From Paraburkholderia sp. BL10I2N1 (GTDB taxonomy: Bacteria; Pseudomonadota; Gammaproteobacteria; Burkholderiales; Burkholderiaceae): a stretch of DNA of 64,000 nt. The notes under the pieces are model-generated. The model saw only the letters and a list, made by a program, of their open reading frames with translations. It searched no databases and was not told the DNA's origin. The first letter of the stretch is position 1. Each line of letters opens with the position of its first letter. The translations under genes were made by a program, and so were the position numbers. This document shows positions 1 to 8,865 of this stretch, in pieces. The stretch is taken from the NCBI RefSeq assembly GCF_004361815.1, contig NZ_SNWA01000002.1:2666001-2730000 (forward strand), in the 5' to 3' direction.

Positions 1-685
1 GTGCCTCGTTGATGTTGCCGGCCTTCGCATGGCGGTTGTGCGTGCGGATCGTCCAGTGCACGCCCACCTCTTCGCAGAACGCCTTGAAGTCCGCGCGGCG
101 GCCGTCATCGAGAACGTGGATCGATAGCTTGCCGGCCGGATAGTCGAGCGCGAGCGCCGCGTAGATGGTCGGTTTCACGACCGACAGCGGCTCGTTGTAC
201 GTCGGGATGAAAACGTCGACTGTCGGCCAGGCGTCACGCGAAGCCGGCAGCGGCATCGGCTTGCGCTTGAGCGGCCAGGCCGTCTGGAAGTAGCCGAGCA
301 TCAGCACGATCGTCGAGTAGACCTCCGCCGACACCAGCAGGAGACCCCAGACGGCGTCGAGCGGATGCTCCCAGTAGGTCGTGGTCGTCAGCCGCCAGTA
401 CATATAGCGGCCGGACGCGACCACCGACAGCATGATCATCACCAGCGTCGCGTACCGGCCTTCGAGGCGGCGGAACAGCAGCGCAAGGACGAAGCAGCAG
501 GTGGCGAACATCACCTGTTCGGTGAATGCCAGCGGCACCGTGAATACGAAGAACAGTGCTGTCAGCGCGAACAGCGTGAGCACGATCGTGACTGGACGGC
601 TTCCCCAGATCCGCGAGTCGGCGAAGCGTTCGAGGCGCGACTTCGGGTTGGCGGGAGCGTTGTTCCCGGACGAGACGCTGCTCAT
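1..685 (-). CDS. bcsA: cellulose synthase catalytic subunit BcsA, N-terminal part
   Basis: Inner-membrane glycosyltransferase (GT2) that polymerises UDP-glucose into cellulose. The window holds the first 228 codons; the rest lies beyond the left edge. A short polar N-terminus is followed by several hydrophobic segments and then the start of the glycosyltransferase domain, with DVFIPTYNEPLSVV, the UDP-binding HVLDDGRR, and HAKAGNINEA at the cut edge. The start is the ATG at 685, which shares ATGA with the stop of the upstream bcsQ, indicating translational coupling. It is last in the visible operon bcsD-bcsP-bcsQ-bcsA. Activity would be expected to depend on a C-terminal PilZ domain and c-di-GMP, but that part is outside the window. 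Confidence 0.95.
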   Translation of the reverse strand, partial: MSSVSSGNNAPANPKSRLERFADSRIWGSRPVTIVLTLFALTALFFVFTVPLAFTEQVMFATCCFVLALLFRRLEGRYATLVMIMLSVVASGRYMYWRLTTTTYWEHPLDAVWGLLLVSAEVYSTIVLMLGYFQTAWPLKRKPMPLPASRDAWPTVDVFIPTYNEPLSVVKPTIYAALALDYPAGKLSIHVLDDGRRADFKAFCEEVGVHWTIRTHNRHAKAGNINEA

Positions 686-1509
686 GCGACATTCCTCGGT
701 ACATTGCCCGCATTGCCTGCACTACCCGCACTACCCGGCGCGAGGCCAGCCTGCCCGATCGACGCGAGCAGCCAGTCGCCGCACGCGCGGAGATCGGCGG
801 CGGCCTGGCTCAGCGGATCGTAGTGGATCAGCGTGGTGTCGCAGGCGAGCGCTTCGCTGATGGCTTCGTCCGCGTGGATCACGCCGGAAAAGAGCCTCGC
901 CCCAAGCAGCTGGCGCAAGACCTTCAGCACGTCCTTGCTGAGTTGCCGCGACTGATCGACCTGATTGATCACGTACCCTTCGCCGCCGAATTCCGGCCGC
1001 GGCGCGGCGTACGTCTCGATCAGGCGTTCCATCAGCGGAATCGCCGCGTACGACGCCGCATCGGCGAGCACCACGTTAAGCGCGAAGCTGGCGGCGCAGA
1101 GCGCGCTGCGCGTGTAGGTCGACGAGCCCGGCGGCGTGTCGATGATCACGACATCGGCTGCGTCGAGGCCAAGCGAAGCCAGCGTCTGCGCGATCCACAG
1201 CGGGTCGCGATCGAGATGGGCTTCGAAGCGGCGCCGGTCGTCTTCGACCACCGCGCCGTACGGCACCACGGTCACGCCGTCGATGCCGTCCATCATCACC
1301 GTCTGCCAGGAATCGCCGCTGAGCGTGGCGCGCGACAGGCCATCGATGCTGTCGAGCGCGATGCCGAAATGCAGTCGCAGCGCGTTCTGCGGATCGAGAT
1401 CGATCGCAATCACCCGGCGGCCGCGCGAGGCAAGCACCGAGGCGAGATTGGCCGCCAGTGTCGTTTTACCGACACCCCCCTTGGCTGACACGACGGCAAT
1501 GACTTTCAT
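682..1509 (-). CDS. bcsQ: cellulose biosynthesis protein BcsQ (MinD/ParA-like ATPase)
   Basis: A 275-residue ATPase of the MinD/ParA family, known in bcs operons to support assembly and polar localisation of the cellulose machinery. The protein opens with MKVIAVVSAKGGVGKTT, a deviant Walker A motif with the signature lysine. VVIIDTPPG (Walker A' type) follows near residue 130. An upstream in-frame extension exists, but the ATG at 1509 is preferred because it puts the Walker motif at residues 9-17, as in the family, and overlaps the previous stop (ATGA). It also overlaps bcsA by four bases. Family assignment is firm; the specific role comes from operon context. Confidence 0.92.
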   Translation of the reverse strand: MKVIAVVSAKGGVGKTTLAANLASVLASRGRRVIAIDLDPQNALRLHFGIALDSIDGLSRATLSGDSWQTVMMDGIDGVTVVPYGAVVEDDRRRFEAHLDRDPLWIAQTLASLGLDAADVVIIDTPPGSSTYTRSALCAASFALNVVLADAASYAAIPLMERLIETYAAPRPEFGGEGYVINQVDQSRQLSKDVLKVLRQLLGARLFSGVIHADEAISEALACDTTLIHYDPLSQAAADLRACGDWLLASIGQAGLAPGSAGSAGNAGNVPRNVA

Positions 1510-2306
1510 GAGCGACGAGGCCCGCTGACGAGCCACGCGTTGCCGGCCGGCGCCGCGACCTTGCGTGCGGCGGCTGACGCGACGGAGCCCTGCGCGGTTG
1601 CGCCCCGCAGGCGCTCGAAGAGTGCCGTCAGGGCGACGGGCGCTGCCTCTGGCGCGGGGGCTTGCTGCTGCGGCTTCGGGGCTTCCGGAGCCTTGAACAG
1701 CTTGCCGAGAATCGAGGGCGCTGGAGACGTCGCGGAGGTCGTAGGTGCGGGCTGTGTCATCGGCGCGGCTGGTGCAGCGGGCCGGGTAGCAAAGGCCGGC
1801 GATGGCGTGCGTGGCAAGTGCGCCATCGCGGCTGGCGCGGACCCGCCTTGCAGTGGCGCCGCGGCGGCGCGACCGGCGGGAGTTGCTGGGGCTGCGACCG
1901 TACCGGGCGCTGCGACACGCCCGGCAGGTACATCTGAGGCAACCGGCGCGGGCGCAGCGGAAAACCGCAATGTTCCCGCGGGGATAGCGGGCGGCAGCTT
2001 GACGTTCTCGACAGGCGGAATGGTCCTGCGGTGCGCACGCGCGAAAAGCGGCAGCTTGCCGCGCTGGCCCGGCGCGGCAGGCCGCCTGGACGGACCGTCT
2101 GCGGCGTCGTCCCCGGCCGCTGCCGGAACGCCTTCACGTCGCTGGGCGATCACGGGGATCGACGGCTGCGTCAGGTCGAGGGTGACGAGCAGGGGCCAAC
2201 GCGTGCGCGCGGTCCGCGCTTCGTTTTCCCTGCCGATTTCCTGATAGTCCTGAGCGTTGCCGCCAAAGTGATCGAATAGTGTTTCGATGTCGCGCGAAAG
2301 GGTCAT
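1506..2306 (-). CDS. bcsP: BcsP/BcsR-type cellulose biosynthesis protein with Pro/Ala-rich tail
   Basis: A protein of 266 residues. The first ~45 residues resemble the small BcsR protein of enterobacteria: DIETLFDHFG, then YQEI, then RWPLL, the end of the BcsR signature. The rest is low-complexity, rich in Ala, Pro and Arg, and probably disordered. A short terminal segment ends near the bcsQ start. The chosen start is the ATG at 2306 (MTLSRDIETLF); a longer frame to 2489 has no family-like sequence. It overlaps bcsQ by four bases. Enterobacterial BcsR works with BcsQ, so an accessory or localisation role in the synthase complex is inferred. No catalytic motif is visible. Confidence 0.8.
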   Translation of the reverse strand: MTLSRDIETLFDHFGGNAQDYQEIGRENEARTARTRWPLLVTLDLTQPSIPVIAQRREGVPAAAGDDAADGPSRRPAAPGQRGKLPLFARAHRRTIPPVENVKLPPAIPAGTLRFSAAPAPVASDVPAGRVAAPGTVAAPATPAGRAAAAPLQGGSAPAAMAHLPRTPSPAFATRPAAPAAPMTQPAPTTSATSPAPSILGKLFKAPEAPKPQQQAPAPEAAPVALTALFERLRGATAQGSVASAAARKVAAPAGNAWLVSGPRRS

Positions 2307-2403
2307 GGTGCTGCTGTCCTGATCTTGTCCTGTCTTACCTGGTGCCGATAGCGCCGTTCGCCGCGGCGTCTGTCTGCCTGACTGCGCGGGTTTCCAGGCT
2401 GCC

Positions 2404-2859
2404 TCAAACTGGATGGCGTCCGAGTCGAAATTCGACTGCGGCGTCATCGGTGAATCCGCTCGCCTGCTCGACCGACAACCCCTGCGCACCGAGCGCGGTG
2501 AGCCACGTCTGGTAGACGCCTTGCAAAAACGCAGGCGTCCATGTCAGCGCGGCGTTGCCAAAGGCCTGGAGCGGCGCACAGTAATGAACGATGCGCAGAT
2601 ACTCGGCCTCGTCGGATAACTCGACAAACCCCCAGTTCGTTTCACGCCACCAGGCGTTGAACGCTTCGCTGAGTTCGCTCGTTGACGCGCAGGGCGGAAG
2701 CTCATGCGCGAGCGCAAACCGGCTGCCGACGCGGTACATCAACTGGCGCAACTCTTCCGGCCCAAGCTGGGTTTCGAATTCGGCGGCCAGCGCGGAGAGC
2801 ACGCCACGCCATTGCGGAGCGATCTGGCGGTCAAGCAGGTAGTCGACGATAGGGACCAT
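2404..2859 (-). CDS. bcsD: cellulose synthase subunit D (BcsD)
   Basis: A 151-residue protein matching the size of the Komagataeibacter subunit D (~156 aa). That protein forms a periplasmic octameric ring guiding glucan chains into ordered ribbons. Similar landmarks are visible: NWGFVELSDE, then LRIVHYC, then the C-terminal FLQGVYQTWLTALGA block. There is no signal peptide, as in known BcsD proteins. It is the first visible gene of the operon, 97 bp upstream of bcsP. BcsD together with BcsP suggests the type of bcs operon that makes organised cellulose in proteobacteria, not the E. coli BcsE/G type. Confidence 0.85.
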   Translation of the reverse strand: MVPIVDYLLDRQIAPQWRGVLSALAAEFETQLGPEELRQLMYRVGSRFALAHELPPCASTSELSEAFNAWWRETNWGFVELSDEAEYLRIVHYCAPLQAFGNAALTWTPAFLQGVYQTWLTALGAQGLSVEQASGFTDDAAVEFRLGRHPV

Positions 2860-3544
2860 GGTTTCCGGAGGTTGCCGGGTTTATTCGGGCGATAAAAGCG
2901 TGCATAAATTGCCGAAAACCGGAATTTTTTGCGAATTGGCGCGCGCGTCGCTTCGAGACATCTGTTTCGCGCAGTCTACTGCATCACATTTAGGTTTCAA
3001 TACTATCGAGGCTAGCATTGACACCGATGCACGAATCGGCCGAAAAGCGCATGGATACGGCGTCTATTCGCTCCGTAGGGGAACAGGACGTGACTCATAT
3101 TTGTATTCAATAGTCATACAATTTTATCGAAAGAAATTGTATGCTCCGGCGCTATTTTCTCTTAAAAAGCTTACAAATAATTAATCAGACGAATATGAAT
3201 GGAATGTGCACCTTTGTAAACAGAAAAGAGCGTGCGCAAGCGGCCCGAACGCCGACAAAGGCCAGCGAGCGCCGGAGGGATCGTTGCGGGGCGCGTCGTC
3301 AGGCAAGTGTGGTTGGCCCCGAAACTTTCCTATAAGAAACGAAATCGCGATCCAGCCGCTCCTGCGCAGGGATGCGTCCGCAGACAGCCCGGGCGTCGTG
3401 AAGTACGACGCGATTTCACGGCATGCCTAATTCAGCGGAGTGCCGCAGCGTGTCAGGCATTCTTCGGGGTTGCCGCCGTAAAACCCCGCGTGTATAGTTT
3501 CCGAACTTACTTTTGTTTCGTATTGGAAATCAAAGGATCCTCTC
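2860..3544. promoter_or_regulatory. divergent intergenic region between bcs operon and lysine-catabolic genes
   Basis: These 685 bases carry no convincing gene. The stretch from about 2890 to 3220 is clearly more AT-rich than the surroundings, as expected for promoters driving bcsD leftward and the dehydrogenase rightward. Short open frames here show no codon bias or recognisable product. The dehydrogenase ATG at 3545 is preceded by 'aaaggatcctctc', a plausible ribosome-binding site. Confidence 0.5.
3115..3143. repeat. perfect 10-bp inverted repeat in the bcs/amaB intergenic region
   Basis: catacaattt (3115-3124) and aaattgtatg (3134-3143) are perfect reverse complements separated by nine bases. 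The site lies in the AT-rich centre of the divergent intergenic region, so an operator is possible. It is ~250 bp from bcsD and ~400 bp from the dehydrogenase gene. No regulator can be named. Confidence 0.45.
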
Positions 3545-5044
3545 ATGAACGCTTCGACCATCCTCGCCGACCTCGGCATTGCCCGCCTCGCGGAAGCCGG
3601 CGATATCGCCGTCCACTCGCCGATCACGGGTGAACTCATCGGGCGCGTGGCCAGCAACACGGCTGCTGAAGTCGATGCGGCGCTTGCCAATGCGAAACAG
3701 GCCTTCGCCGCATGGCGCAATGTGCCCGCACCGCGCCGAGGCGAACTCGTGCGTCTGCTCGGCAACCGTCTGCGTGAAAAGAAGCAGGCGCTCGGCAGCA
3801 TCATCACGCTCGAAACCGGCAAGATCCTTCAGGAAGGGCTCGGCGAAGTCCAGGAAATGATCGACATCTGCGATTTCGCGGTCGGCCTGTCGCGTCAGCT
3901 TTATGGTCTGACGATCGCGTCGGAGCGCCCGGGTCACCGGATGGCCGAAACGTGGCATCCGATGGGCACCTGCGTCGTGATCTCCGCGTTCAACTTCCCG
4001 GCGGCGGTGTGGTCGTGGAATGCGGCGCTTGCACTGGTATGCGGCAATGCGGTGATCTGGAAGCCCTCCGAGAAGACGCCGCTGACGGCGCTCGCCGTCA
4101 ACCAGATCCTGAACGACGCGCTGCAGGAATTCGGCGACGCGCCGGCCGGCCTGACCGCCGTCATCAACGGTGGCCGTGATGTCGGCTCGAAGCTCGTGGC
4201 CGATCCGCGCGCATCGATCGTCAGCGCGACCGGCAGCACGGAAATGGGCCGCACGGTCGGCGTCGAAGTGGCGAAGCGCTTCGGTCGCTCGCTGCTCGAA
4301 CTCGGCGGCAACAATGCGGGCATCGTTACGCAGACCGCCGATCAGGAACTCGCGTTGCGCGGCATCCTGTTCTCCGCTGTCGGCACGGCCGGTCAGCGCT
4401 GCACGTCGCTGCGCCGCCTGTTCGTGCACGAAAGCGTGTATGAACAGACCGTCGAGCGTCTGAAGCAGCTGTACGCGAAGGTGCCGATCGGCAATCCGCT
4501 CGAAAAGGGCACGCTGATGGGGCCGCTCATCGACAGGCAGTCGTACGCGCGCATGCAGGAAGCGCTGCAGCAGGCGGCAAGCGAAGGCGGCAAGGTGACC
4601 GGCGGCGACCGTGTCGAAGTGAAGGGTTTCGAAAACGGCTACTACGTGCGTCCGGCACTCGTTGAAATGCCGTCGCAAACGGCTGTCGTGCTGAAGGAAA
4701 CCTTCGCGCCGATTCTCTACGTGCTGCGCTACAAGGATTTCGCCGACGCGGTCGAAGCGAACAACGCGGCCGTGCATGGTCTGTCGTCGTGCGTGTTCAC
4801 GACCGATCTGCGTGAAGCGGAACGCTTCCTGTCGGATTCCGGCAGCGACTGCGGCATCGCGAACGTCAACATTGGGCCGAGCGGCGCGGAAATCGGCGGC
4901 GCGTTCGGTGGCGAGAAGGAAACCGGCGGTGGCCGCGAATCGGGTTCCGACGCGTGGAAGGCCTACATGCGCCGCGCGACGAACACGGTGAACTATTCGT
5001 CGGCGCTGCCGCTTGCCCAGGGTATCGATTTCAACATCGGCTGA
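3545..5044 (+). CDS. amaB: L-piperidine-6-carboxylate / alpha-aminoadipate semialdehyde dehydrogenase (ALDH7 type)
   Basis: A 499-residue NAD(P)-dependent aldehyde dehydrogenase. It resembles the ALDH7/AmaB group that oxidises 2-aminoadipate 6-semialdehyde (in equilibrium with piperidine-6-carboxylate) to 2-aminoadipate in lysine breakdown. Visible landmarks are SAFNFPAAVWSWN and WKPSEKTPL in the cofactor domain, LLELGGNNAGIV with the general-base Glu, and GQRCTSLRR with catalytic Cys286. Length is normal. The next genes encode an FAD oxidase and an aminotransferase, the enzymes expected before and after this step. Family confidence is high; the substrate is inferred from subfamily resemblance and neighbours. 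Confidence 0.85.
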   Translation: MNASTILADLGIARLAEAGDIAVHSPITGELIGRVASNTAAEVDAALANAKQAFAAWRNVPAPRRGELVRLLGNRLREKKQALGSIITLETGKILQEGLGEVQEMIDICDFAVGLSRQLYGLTIASERPGHRMAETWHPMGTCVVISAFNFPAAVWSWNAALALVCGNAVIWKPSEKTPLTALAVNQILNDALQEFGDAPAGLTAVINGGRDVGSKLVADPRASIVSATGSTEMGRTVGVEVAKRFGRSLLELGGNNAGIVTQTADQELALRGILFSAVGTAGQRCTSLRRLFVHESVYEQTVERLKQLYAKVPIGNPLEKGTLMGPLIDRQSYARMQEALQQAASEGGKVTGGDRVEVKGFENGYYVRPALVEMPSQTAVVLKETFAPILYVLRYKDFADAVEANNAAVHGLSSCVFTTDLREAERFLSDSGSDCGIANVNIGPSGAEIGGAFGGEKETGGGRESGSDAWKAYMRRATNTVNYSSALPLAQGIDFNIG

Positions 5045-5137
5045 ACGCCGCCGCGCGGCAAAGAGCGAAGTTCTTCAACGTGTGAGGCAGGGCGCGCGTT
5101 ACGCGGGTCCTGCGCCGGCCTGATCCTGGAGTGAGAC

Positions 5138-6310
5138 GTGAGTTCGAAAGTCGTTGTCGTTGGCGGCGGTGTTATTGGCAGTTCGATTGCGTATTTCCTG
5201 CGTGCGTCCGATTCCTCGGTGAGCGTGACCGTCATCGAGCGCGATCCGACTTATGCGCGTTCGTCGTCGGCGCTGTCGGCGGCGTCGATCCGTCAGCAGT
5301 TTTCCACGCCGCTATCGATCCAGATGTCGCTGTTCGGCATCGAGTTTCTGCGCTCGATCGGCGACAGGCTCGAAGTCGACGGTGCGAAGCCTTCGATCGA
5401 TCTGCATGAAGGCGGCTATCTGTTTCTGGCGACGCCCGCCGGCCTCAGTACCTTGCGCGAGAATCACGCGCTGCAGAGAAGTCTTGGCGCGGATATCAGC
5501 CTGCTCGACCGGGACGCGTTGCAGGCACGTTTCCCGTGGTTGAACACCGAGGATCTTGCGGCAGGCGCGTTTGGTGAAAGTGGCGAGGGTTGGTTCGATG
5601 GTTACGGTCTCGTCCAGGCGTTGCGCAAGAAGGCACGGTCTCTCGGCGCGCATTATGTCGCGGCCGATGTGACGGCACTGCACCGCGAGGGCAGGCGGGT
5701 GACGCAGGTCGTGACTTCCGATGGTGAAACGTACAGTTGCGATGTGGTCGTGAACGCGGCGGGTGCGTGGTCGCGCAAGGTCGCGGAGATGGTCGGGGTC
5801 GAGCTTCCGGTGTTTGCCCGCAGGCGCAGTATCTTCAACGTGAGTTCGCCGGGGCAGCTCGAGCACTGCCCGCTGTTGATCGATCCGACCGGCGTGTACT
5901 TCCGTCCGGAAGGCAAGTCGTTCATCTGCGGCACGTCTCCGGCGGCCGACAACGACCCCGACGATCTGCCGCTCGACGAAGTCGACCACGCCCTCTTCGA
6001 CGACGTGATCTGGCCGACGCTCGCGAACCGTGTGCCGCAGTTCGAAGCGCTGCGTGTCGAGAACTGCTGGTCGGGCTACTACGAGTACAACGTGCTCGAT
6101 CAAAACGCGATCATCGGTTATCACCCGGACGTCGATAACTGCATCTTTGCGAACGGCTTTAGCGGTCACGGTCTGCAACAGGGGCCGGCGACGGGGCGCG
6201 GTGTCAGCGAACTGATCCTGAACGGCCGATACACGACGCTCGACCTGTCTTCGCTCAGCTTTGCGCGCGTGCTTGAAAACCGGCCGATCATCGAAAAGAA
6301 CGTGGTGTAA
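5138..6310 (+). CDS. FAD-dependent oxidoreductase of the DAO family, candidate L-pipecolate oxidase
   Basis: A 390-residue flavoprotein with the N-terminal dinucleotide-binding motif VVVVGGGVIGSS, the DAO fold, and the C-terminal FANGFSGHGLQQGPATG block that contacts FAD. The start is GTG at 5138, preceded by a GGAG element. It lies 93 bp downstream of the semialdehyde dehydrogenase, and no terminator is visible between them. In Pseudomonas, AmaA (an oxidase of this broad family) produces piperideine-6-carboxylate from L-pipecolate beside AmaB, so that function is proposed. The protein also resembles the wider FOXRED1/sarcosine-oxidase-like group, so another amino acid or N-methyl amine substrate is possible. 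Confidence 0.75.
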   Translation: MSSKVVVVGGGVIGSSIAYFLRASDSSVSVTVIERDPTYARSSSALSAASIRQQFSTPLSIQMSLFGIEFLRSIGDRLEVDGAKPSIDLHEGGYLFLATPAGLSTLRENHALQRSLGADISLLDRDALQARFPWLNTEDLAAGAFGESGEGWFDGYGLVQALRKKARSLGAHYVAADVTALHREGRRVTQVVTSDGETYSCDVVVNAAGAWSRKVAEMVGVELPVFARRRSIFNVSSPGQLEHCPLLIDPTGVYFRPEGKSFICGTSPAADNDPDDLPLDEVDHALFDDVIWPTLANRVPQFEALRVENCWSGYYEYNVLDQNAIIGYHPDVDNCIFANGFSGHGLQQGPATGRGVSELILNGRYTTLDLSSLSFARVLENRPIIEKNVV

Positions 6311-6368
6311 GCGCGTTCTCGAAGACGGCTAACGAAACACCTCTCCAGGGTGGATGCAGCGAACTGAG

Positions 6369-6393
6369 CCCGGCCTTCGTGCCGGGTTTTTTT
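6369..6393 (+). terminator. intrinsic terminator after the FAD oxidoreductase
   Basis: cccggc (6369-6374) pairs with gccggg (6381-6386) around a cttcgt loop, followed directly by a run of T. It lies about 60 bases after the oxidoreductase stop, so the next gene (aminotransferase) probably has its own promoter. Confidence 0.85.
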
Positions 6394-6487
6394 CTGTGCG
6401 GGCCACGGCGGAGATGATTCCGGAAAGTCAAAACGTGCTGCATATATATCGTTTGATGCGTGCGCGGACACTCACCACAATCGACCC

Positions 6488-7690
6488 ATGTACACATTCA
6501 CACCCCCCTTCGAAGCGCCGACCGGCTCGCCGATCCGCGAACTCTTCAAATACCTTGCGCAGCCGGGGATGATTTCGTTCGCCGGCGGTTATCCGGCAAG
6601 CGACCTGTTCGACCGCGACGGAATCGAGGCGGCGGCCGCGCGCGCCTCGAAGCAGACGACGCGGTGTCTGCAATACGGCCCGACTGACGGTTTGCCGGTG
6701 CTCAAGGAAGAGCTTGCGAAGCTGATGGCGCGGCGTGGCACCCGATGCGCACCCGATGATCTGATGGTGACAACCGGATCGCAGCAGGGCTTCGATCTGC
6801 TTCTGCGCGTGCTGGTGTCGCCGGGCGATGTGGTGCTGGTGGAACAGCCGGCCTATCCCGCGACGCTGCAGGCGCTCAAGCTGCAGCAGGCGAACGTGGT
6901 GTCGCTGCCGGTCGATCACGATGGCCTCGACGTCGACGCGCTCGCTGCGCTGCTTGAAGCGGGTACGTTGGCTGGCCAGCCCAGGATGCTCTACACGGTG
7001 CCTACGTTCGCGAATCCGACCGGCGCGACGCTGTCGCTCGAACGGCGCGTGGCGTTACTCAGGTTGGCTGTGCGTTATCGTTTTCTGGTTGTCGAGGACG
7101 ATCCCTATGGCGATCTGCGTTTCGCAGGCGAACCGTTGCCGTCGCTGCTCGCGCTTGCCGCCGATGTGCCAGGCGCACGCGACTGGATCGTGCATTTCTC
7201 CAGCCTGTCGAAGATCGTGGCGCCGGGTCTGCGAGTCGGCTGGACGATTGCGCCTGCCGAGATCCTGCGGCGATGCGTCGTCGCGAAACAGACCGTCGAT
7301 CTATGCAGTTCGCCGTGGACGCAGGCCATCGCCGCCGACTATCTCGCCGATGGTGCGCTCGAGCGCCATCTGCCAATGATCGTCGCAGCCTATGCGGAAA
7401 AATGTGGCGCGCTATGCGATGCACTCGAAACCCATATGGGCCGCTCGATCGGGTTTCACCGGCCCGGCGGCGGCATGTTCGTGTGGGGCAGGCTTGCTGC
7501 CGGACACGATGCGTCGGCGTATCTGAAGGCATGTATCGCGAGCAACGTGATGTTCGTGCCGGGTGTCGCGTTCTTTCGCGATAACATCGACCATGCATCG
7601 CTGCGGCTTTCGTTCGCGGCGCCGGGTGTCGGCGATATCGAAACCGGTGTGCTGCGGATGAAAAGCGCCCTGGACAAATTTGCGGACTAG
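6488..7690 (+). CDS. PLP-dependent aminotransferase, likely 2-aminoadipate transaminase (LysN-like)
   Basis: A 400-residue fold-type I aminotransferase of the group that includes LysN and the MocR C-terminal domain. Landmarks are QYGPTDGLPVLKEELA near the start, TTGSQQGFDLL, the TVPTFANPTG block, VVEDDPYGDLRF with the PLP-pyridine Asp, and HFSSLSKIVAPGLRVGW with Lys242 as Schiff-base residue. There is no N-terminal GntR-type helix-turn-helix, so it is an enzyme and not a MocR regulator. Conversion of 2-aminoadipate to 2-oxoadipate would complete the upstream part of the pathway set by the two genes before it. Other aromatic or branched amino-acid substrates cannot be excluded. Confidence 0.85.
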   Translation: MYTFTPPFEAPTGSPIRELFKYLAQPGMISFAGGYPASDLFDRDGIEAAAARASKQTTRCLQYGPTDGLPVLKEELAKLMARRGTRCAPDDLMVTTGSQQGFDLLLRVLVSPGDVVLVEQPAYPATLQALKLQQANVVSLPVDHDGLDVDALAALLEAGTLAGQPRMLYTVPTFANPTGATLSLERRVALLRLAVRYRFLVVEDDPYGDLRFAGEPLPSLLALAADVPGARDWIVHFSSLSKIVAPGLRVGWTIAPAEILRRCVVAKQTVDLCSSPWTQAIAADYLADGALERHLPMIVAAYAEKCGALCDALETHMGRSIGFHRPGGGMFVWGRLAAGHDASAYLKACIASNVMFVPGVAFFRDNIDHASLRLSFAAPGVGDIETGVLRMKSALDKFAD

Positions 7691-7705
7691 CTGAGTTCCC
7701 GTTTG

Positions 7706-8607
7706 ATGCACCCCTGGCGATGAAAAGGGCGGGCATCGGAACGCGCTGGCAAGTGCCTGCCTGGCGACACCCCGCAGGCGCATCTCACGGGTCGCTTCCA
7801 CGAAGACGACTGACTTCGCATGCGGCCGCAGCGGCGCACCCAGAGGCTTCGGGCAGGCAATCGCAATGCAGCGACGCGTCTCGATCCGCCCGTGGCCTTT
7901 TTCGACTTCGCGGTACTCGCCTGCTCCAGATCGCTGCGGGTCGCGTGCGCTGATCTCAAGCGGCTCGCGCATGTTCGCCAGCAGGGTCCGCTGGTTTTCC
8001 TTGACCGACAGCACGTAGTGCGCGCCCGCATCGACGTTCTGGCGTGCGGTTTTGCTGGCAGCCCATCGCGTCAATCGTCACGATTGCCCCCTTGAGCATG
8101 AGCGCACGCCCCGAAGGGAGTTCCCTTGGGGGATCGAGCAGTCCGGGAATGGCGGTGATTTCATTGCTTTTCTCGGCAGTGCGTACCTGTCCGAGCACCA
8201 CACCCAGCCCACAGCCGTAGGCCGACACGAGATGGATCGCACGCTCGCCGCGCTGATGCGAGCCACGCACCGTCTTGCCGTCAATGGCCACAACCTGTCC
8301 GGTCAGCGTCGGGCACAGGCGGCTCATCCGGCGTATGAAACACGCCTCAAACTGTTTCGGGTTGAGAGCCGCGAATACCCGCCGGAAGGTATCGTGCGAA
8401 GGGATGCCGTTGCGCAGTTGAACATGGCGGCGCAGCCAGTCCAGCTTGGCTTGCCCCCCAGATTTCGATGCCGCTCCAACTGTCCGCGCCCGCGAGGATG
8501 GCACACAGTGCCACCACCAGCATCTCGGTTAGGTCATGTTCTGGCGTGCGGCTGTGCGGGTCTTTCAGGTCGCCAAACGCCTCTTCGATGCTCAGAATTT
8601 CGTCCAT
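7706..8607 (-). pseudogene. ISAs1-family transposase remnant, frameshifted and 3'-truncated
   Basis: Three reading frames in series make one ISAs1-type DDE transposase. The N-terminus is MDEILSIEEAFGDLKDPHS (start 8607). A second frame covers LDWLRRHVQLRNGIPSHDTF through VVAIDGKTVRGSH (the first catalytic Asp region) and TIDAMGCQ. A third frame gives VDAGAHYVLSVKENQ. The first frame change lies at a C6/G6 run near 8454 and the second near 8055. The C-terminal part, normally containing the SHWGVEN-like block, is missing, and similarity ends around 7760. The element marks the left edge of the accessory island with the PAAR genes. It cannot be functional as read. Confidence 0.85.
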
Positions 8608-8865
8608 CTTTCTGCAGCCCAAAATGTGACAGTAAACCCGCAAAACCCTTTCGTTTACAACCCCTTGCGTAAGTGCTTGATGGTTAACGGCGCTTCATGC
8701 GATGGCGCCTGGTGGCGCGCATTGCATTTGACCATTTTTGATACTTGTCTGATTGCGTTTCAGGAAAAATCGGGGAAGCATTCCATGCTCGGCGTGATGC
8801 ATTCGCCCCCTTCGTTGTAGCTGTCGAATCTGCGCTGCGAGGCACTTAACTTTGGAGTACTGCAT

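Noticed and set aside
234..731. 165-codon open frame on the minus strand
   Set aside because: It is a shadow of bcsA and bcsQ; the bcsA frame carries the family motifs.
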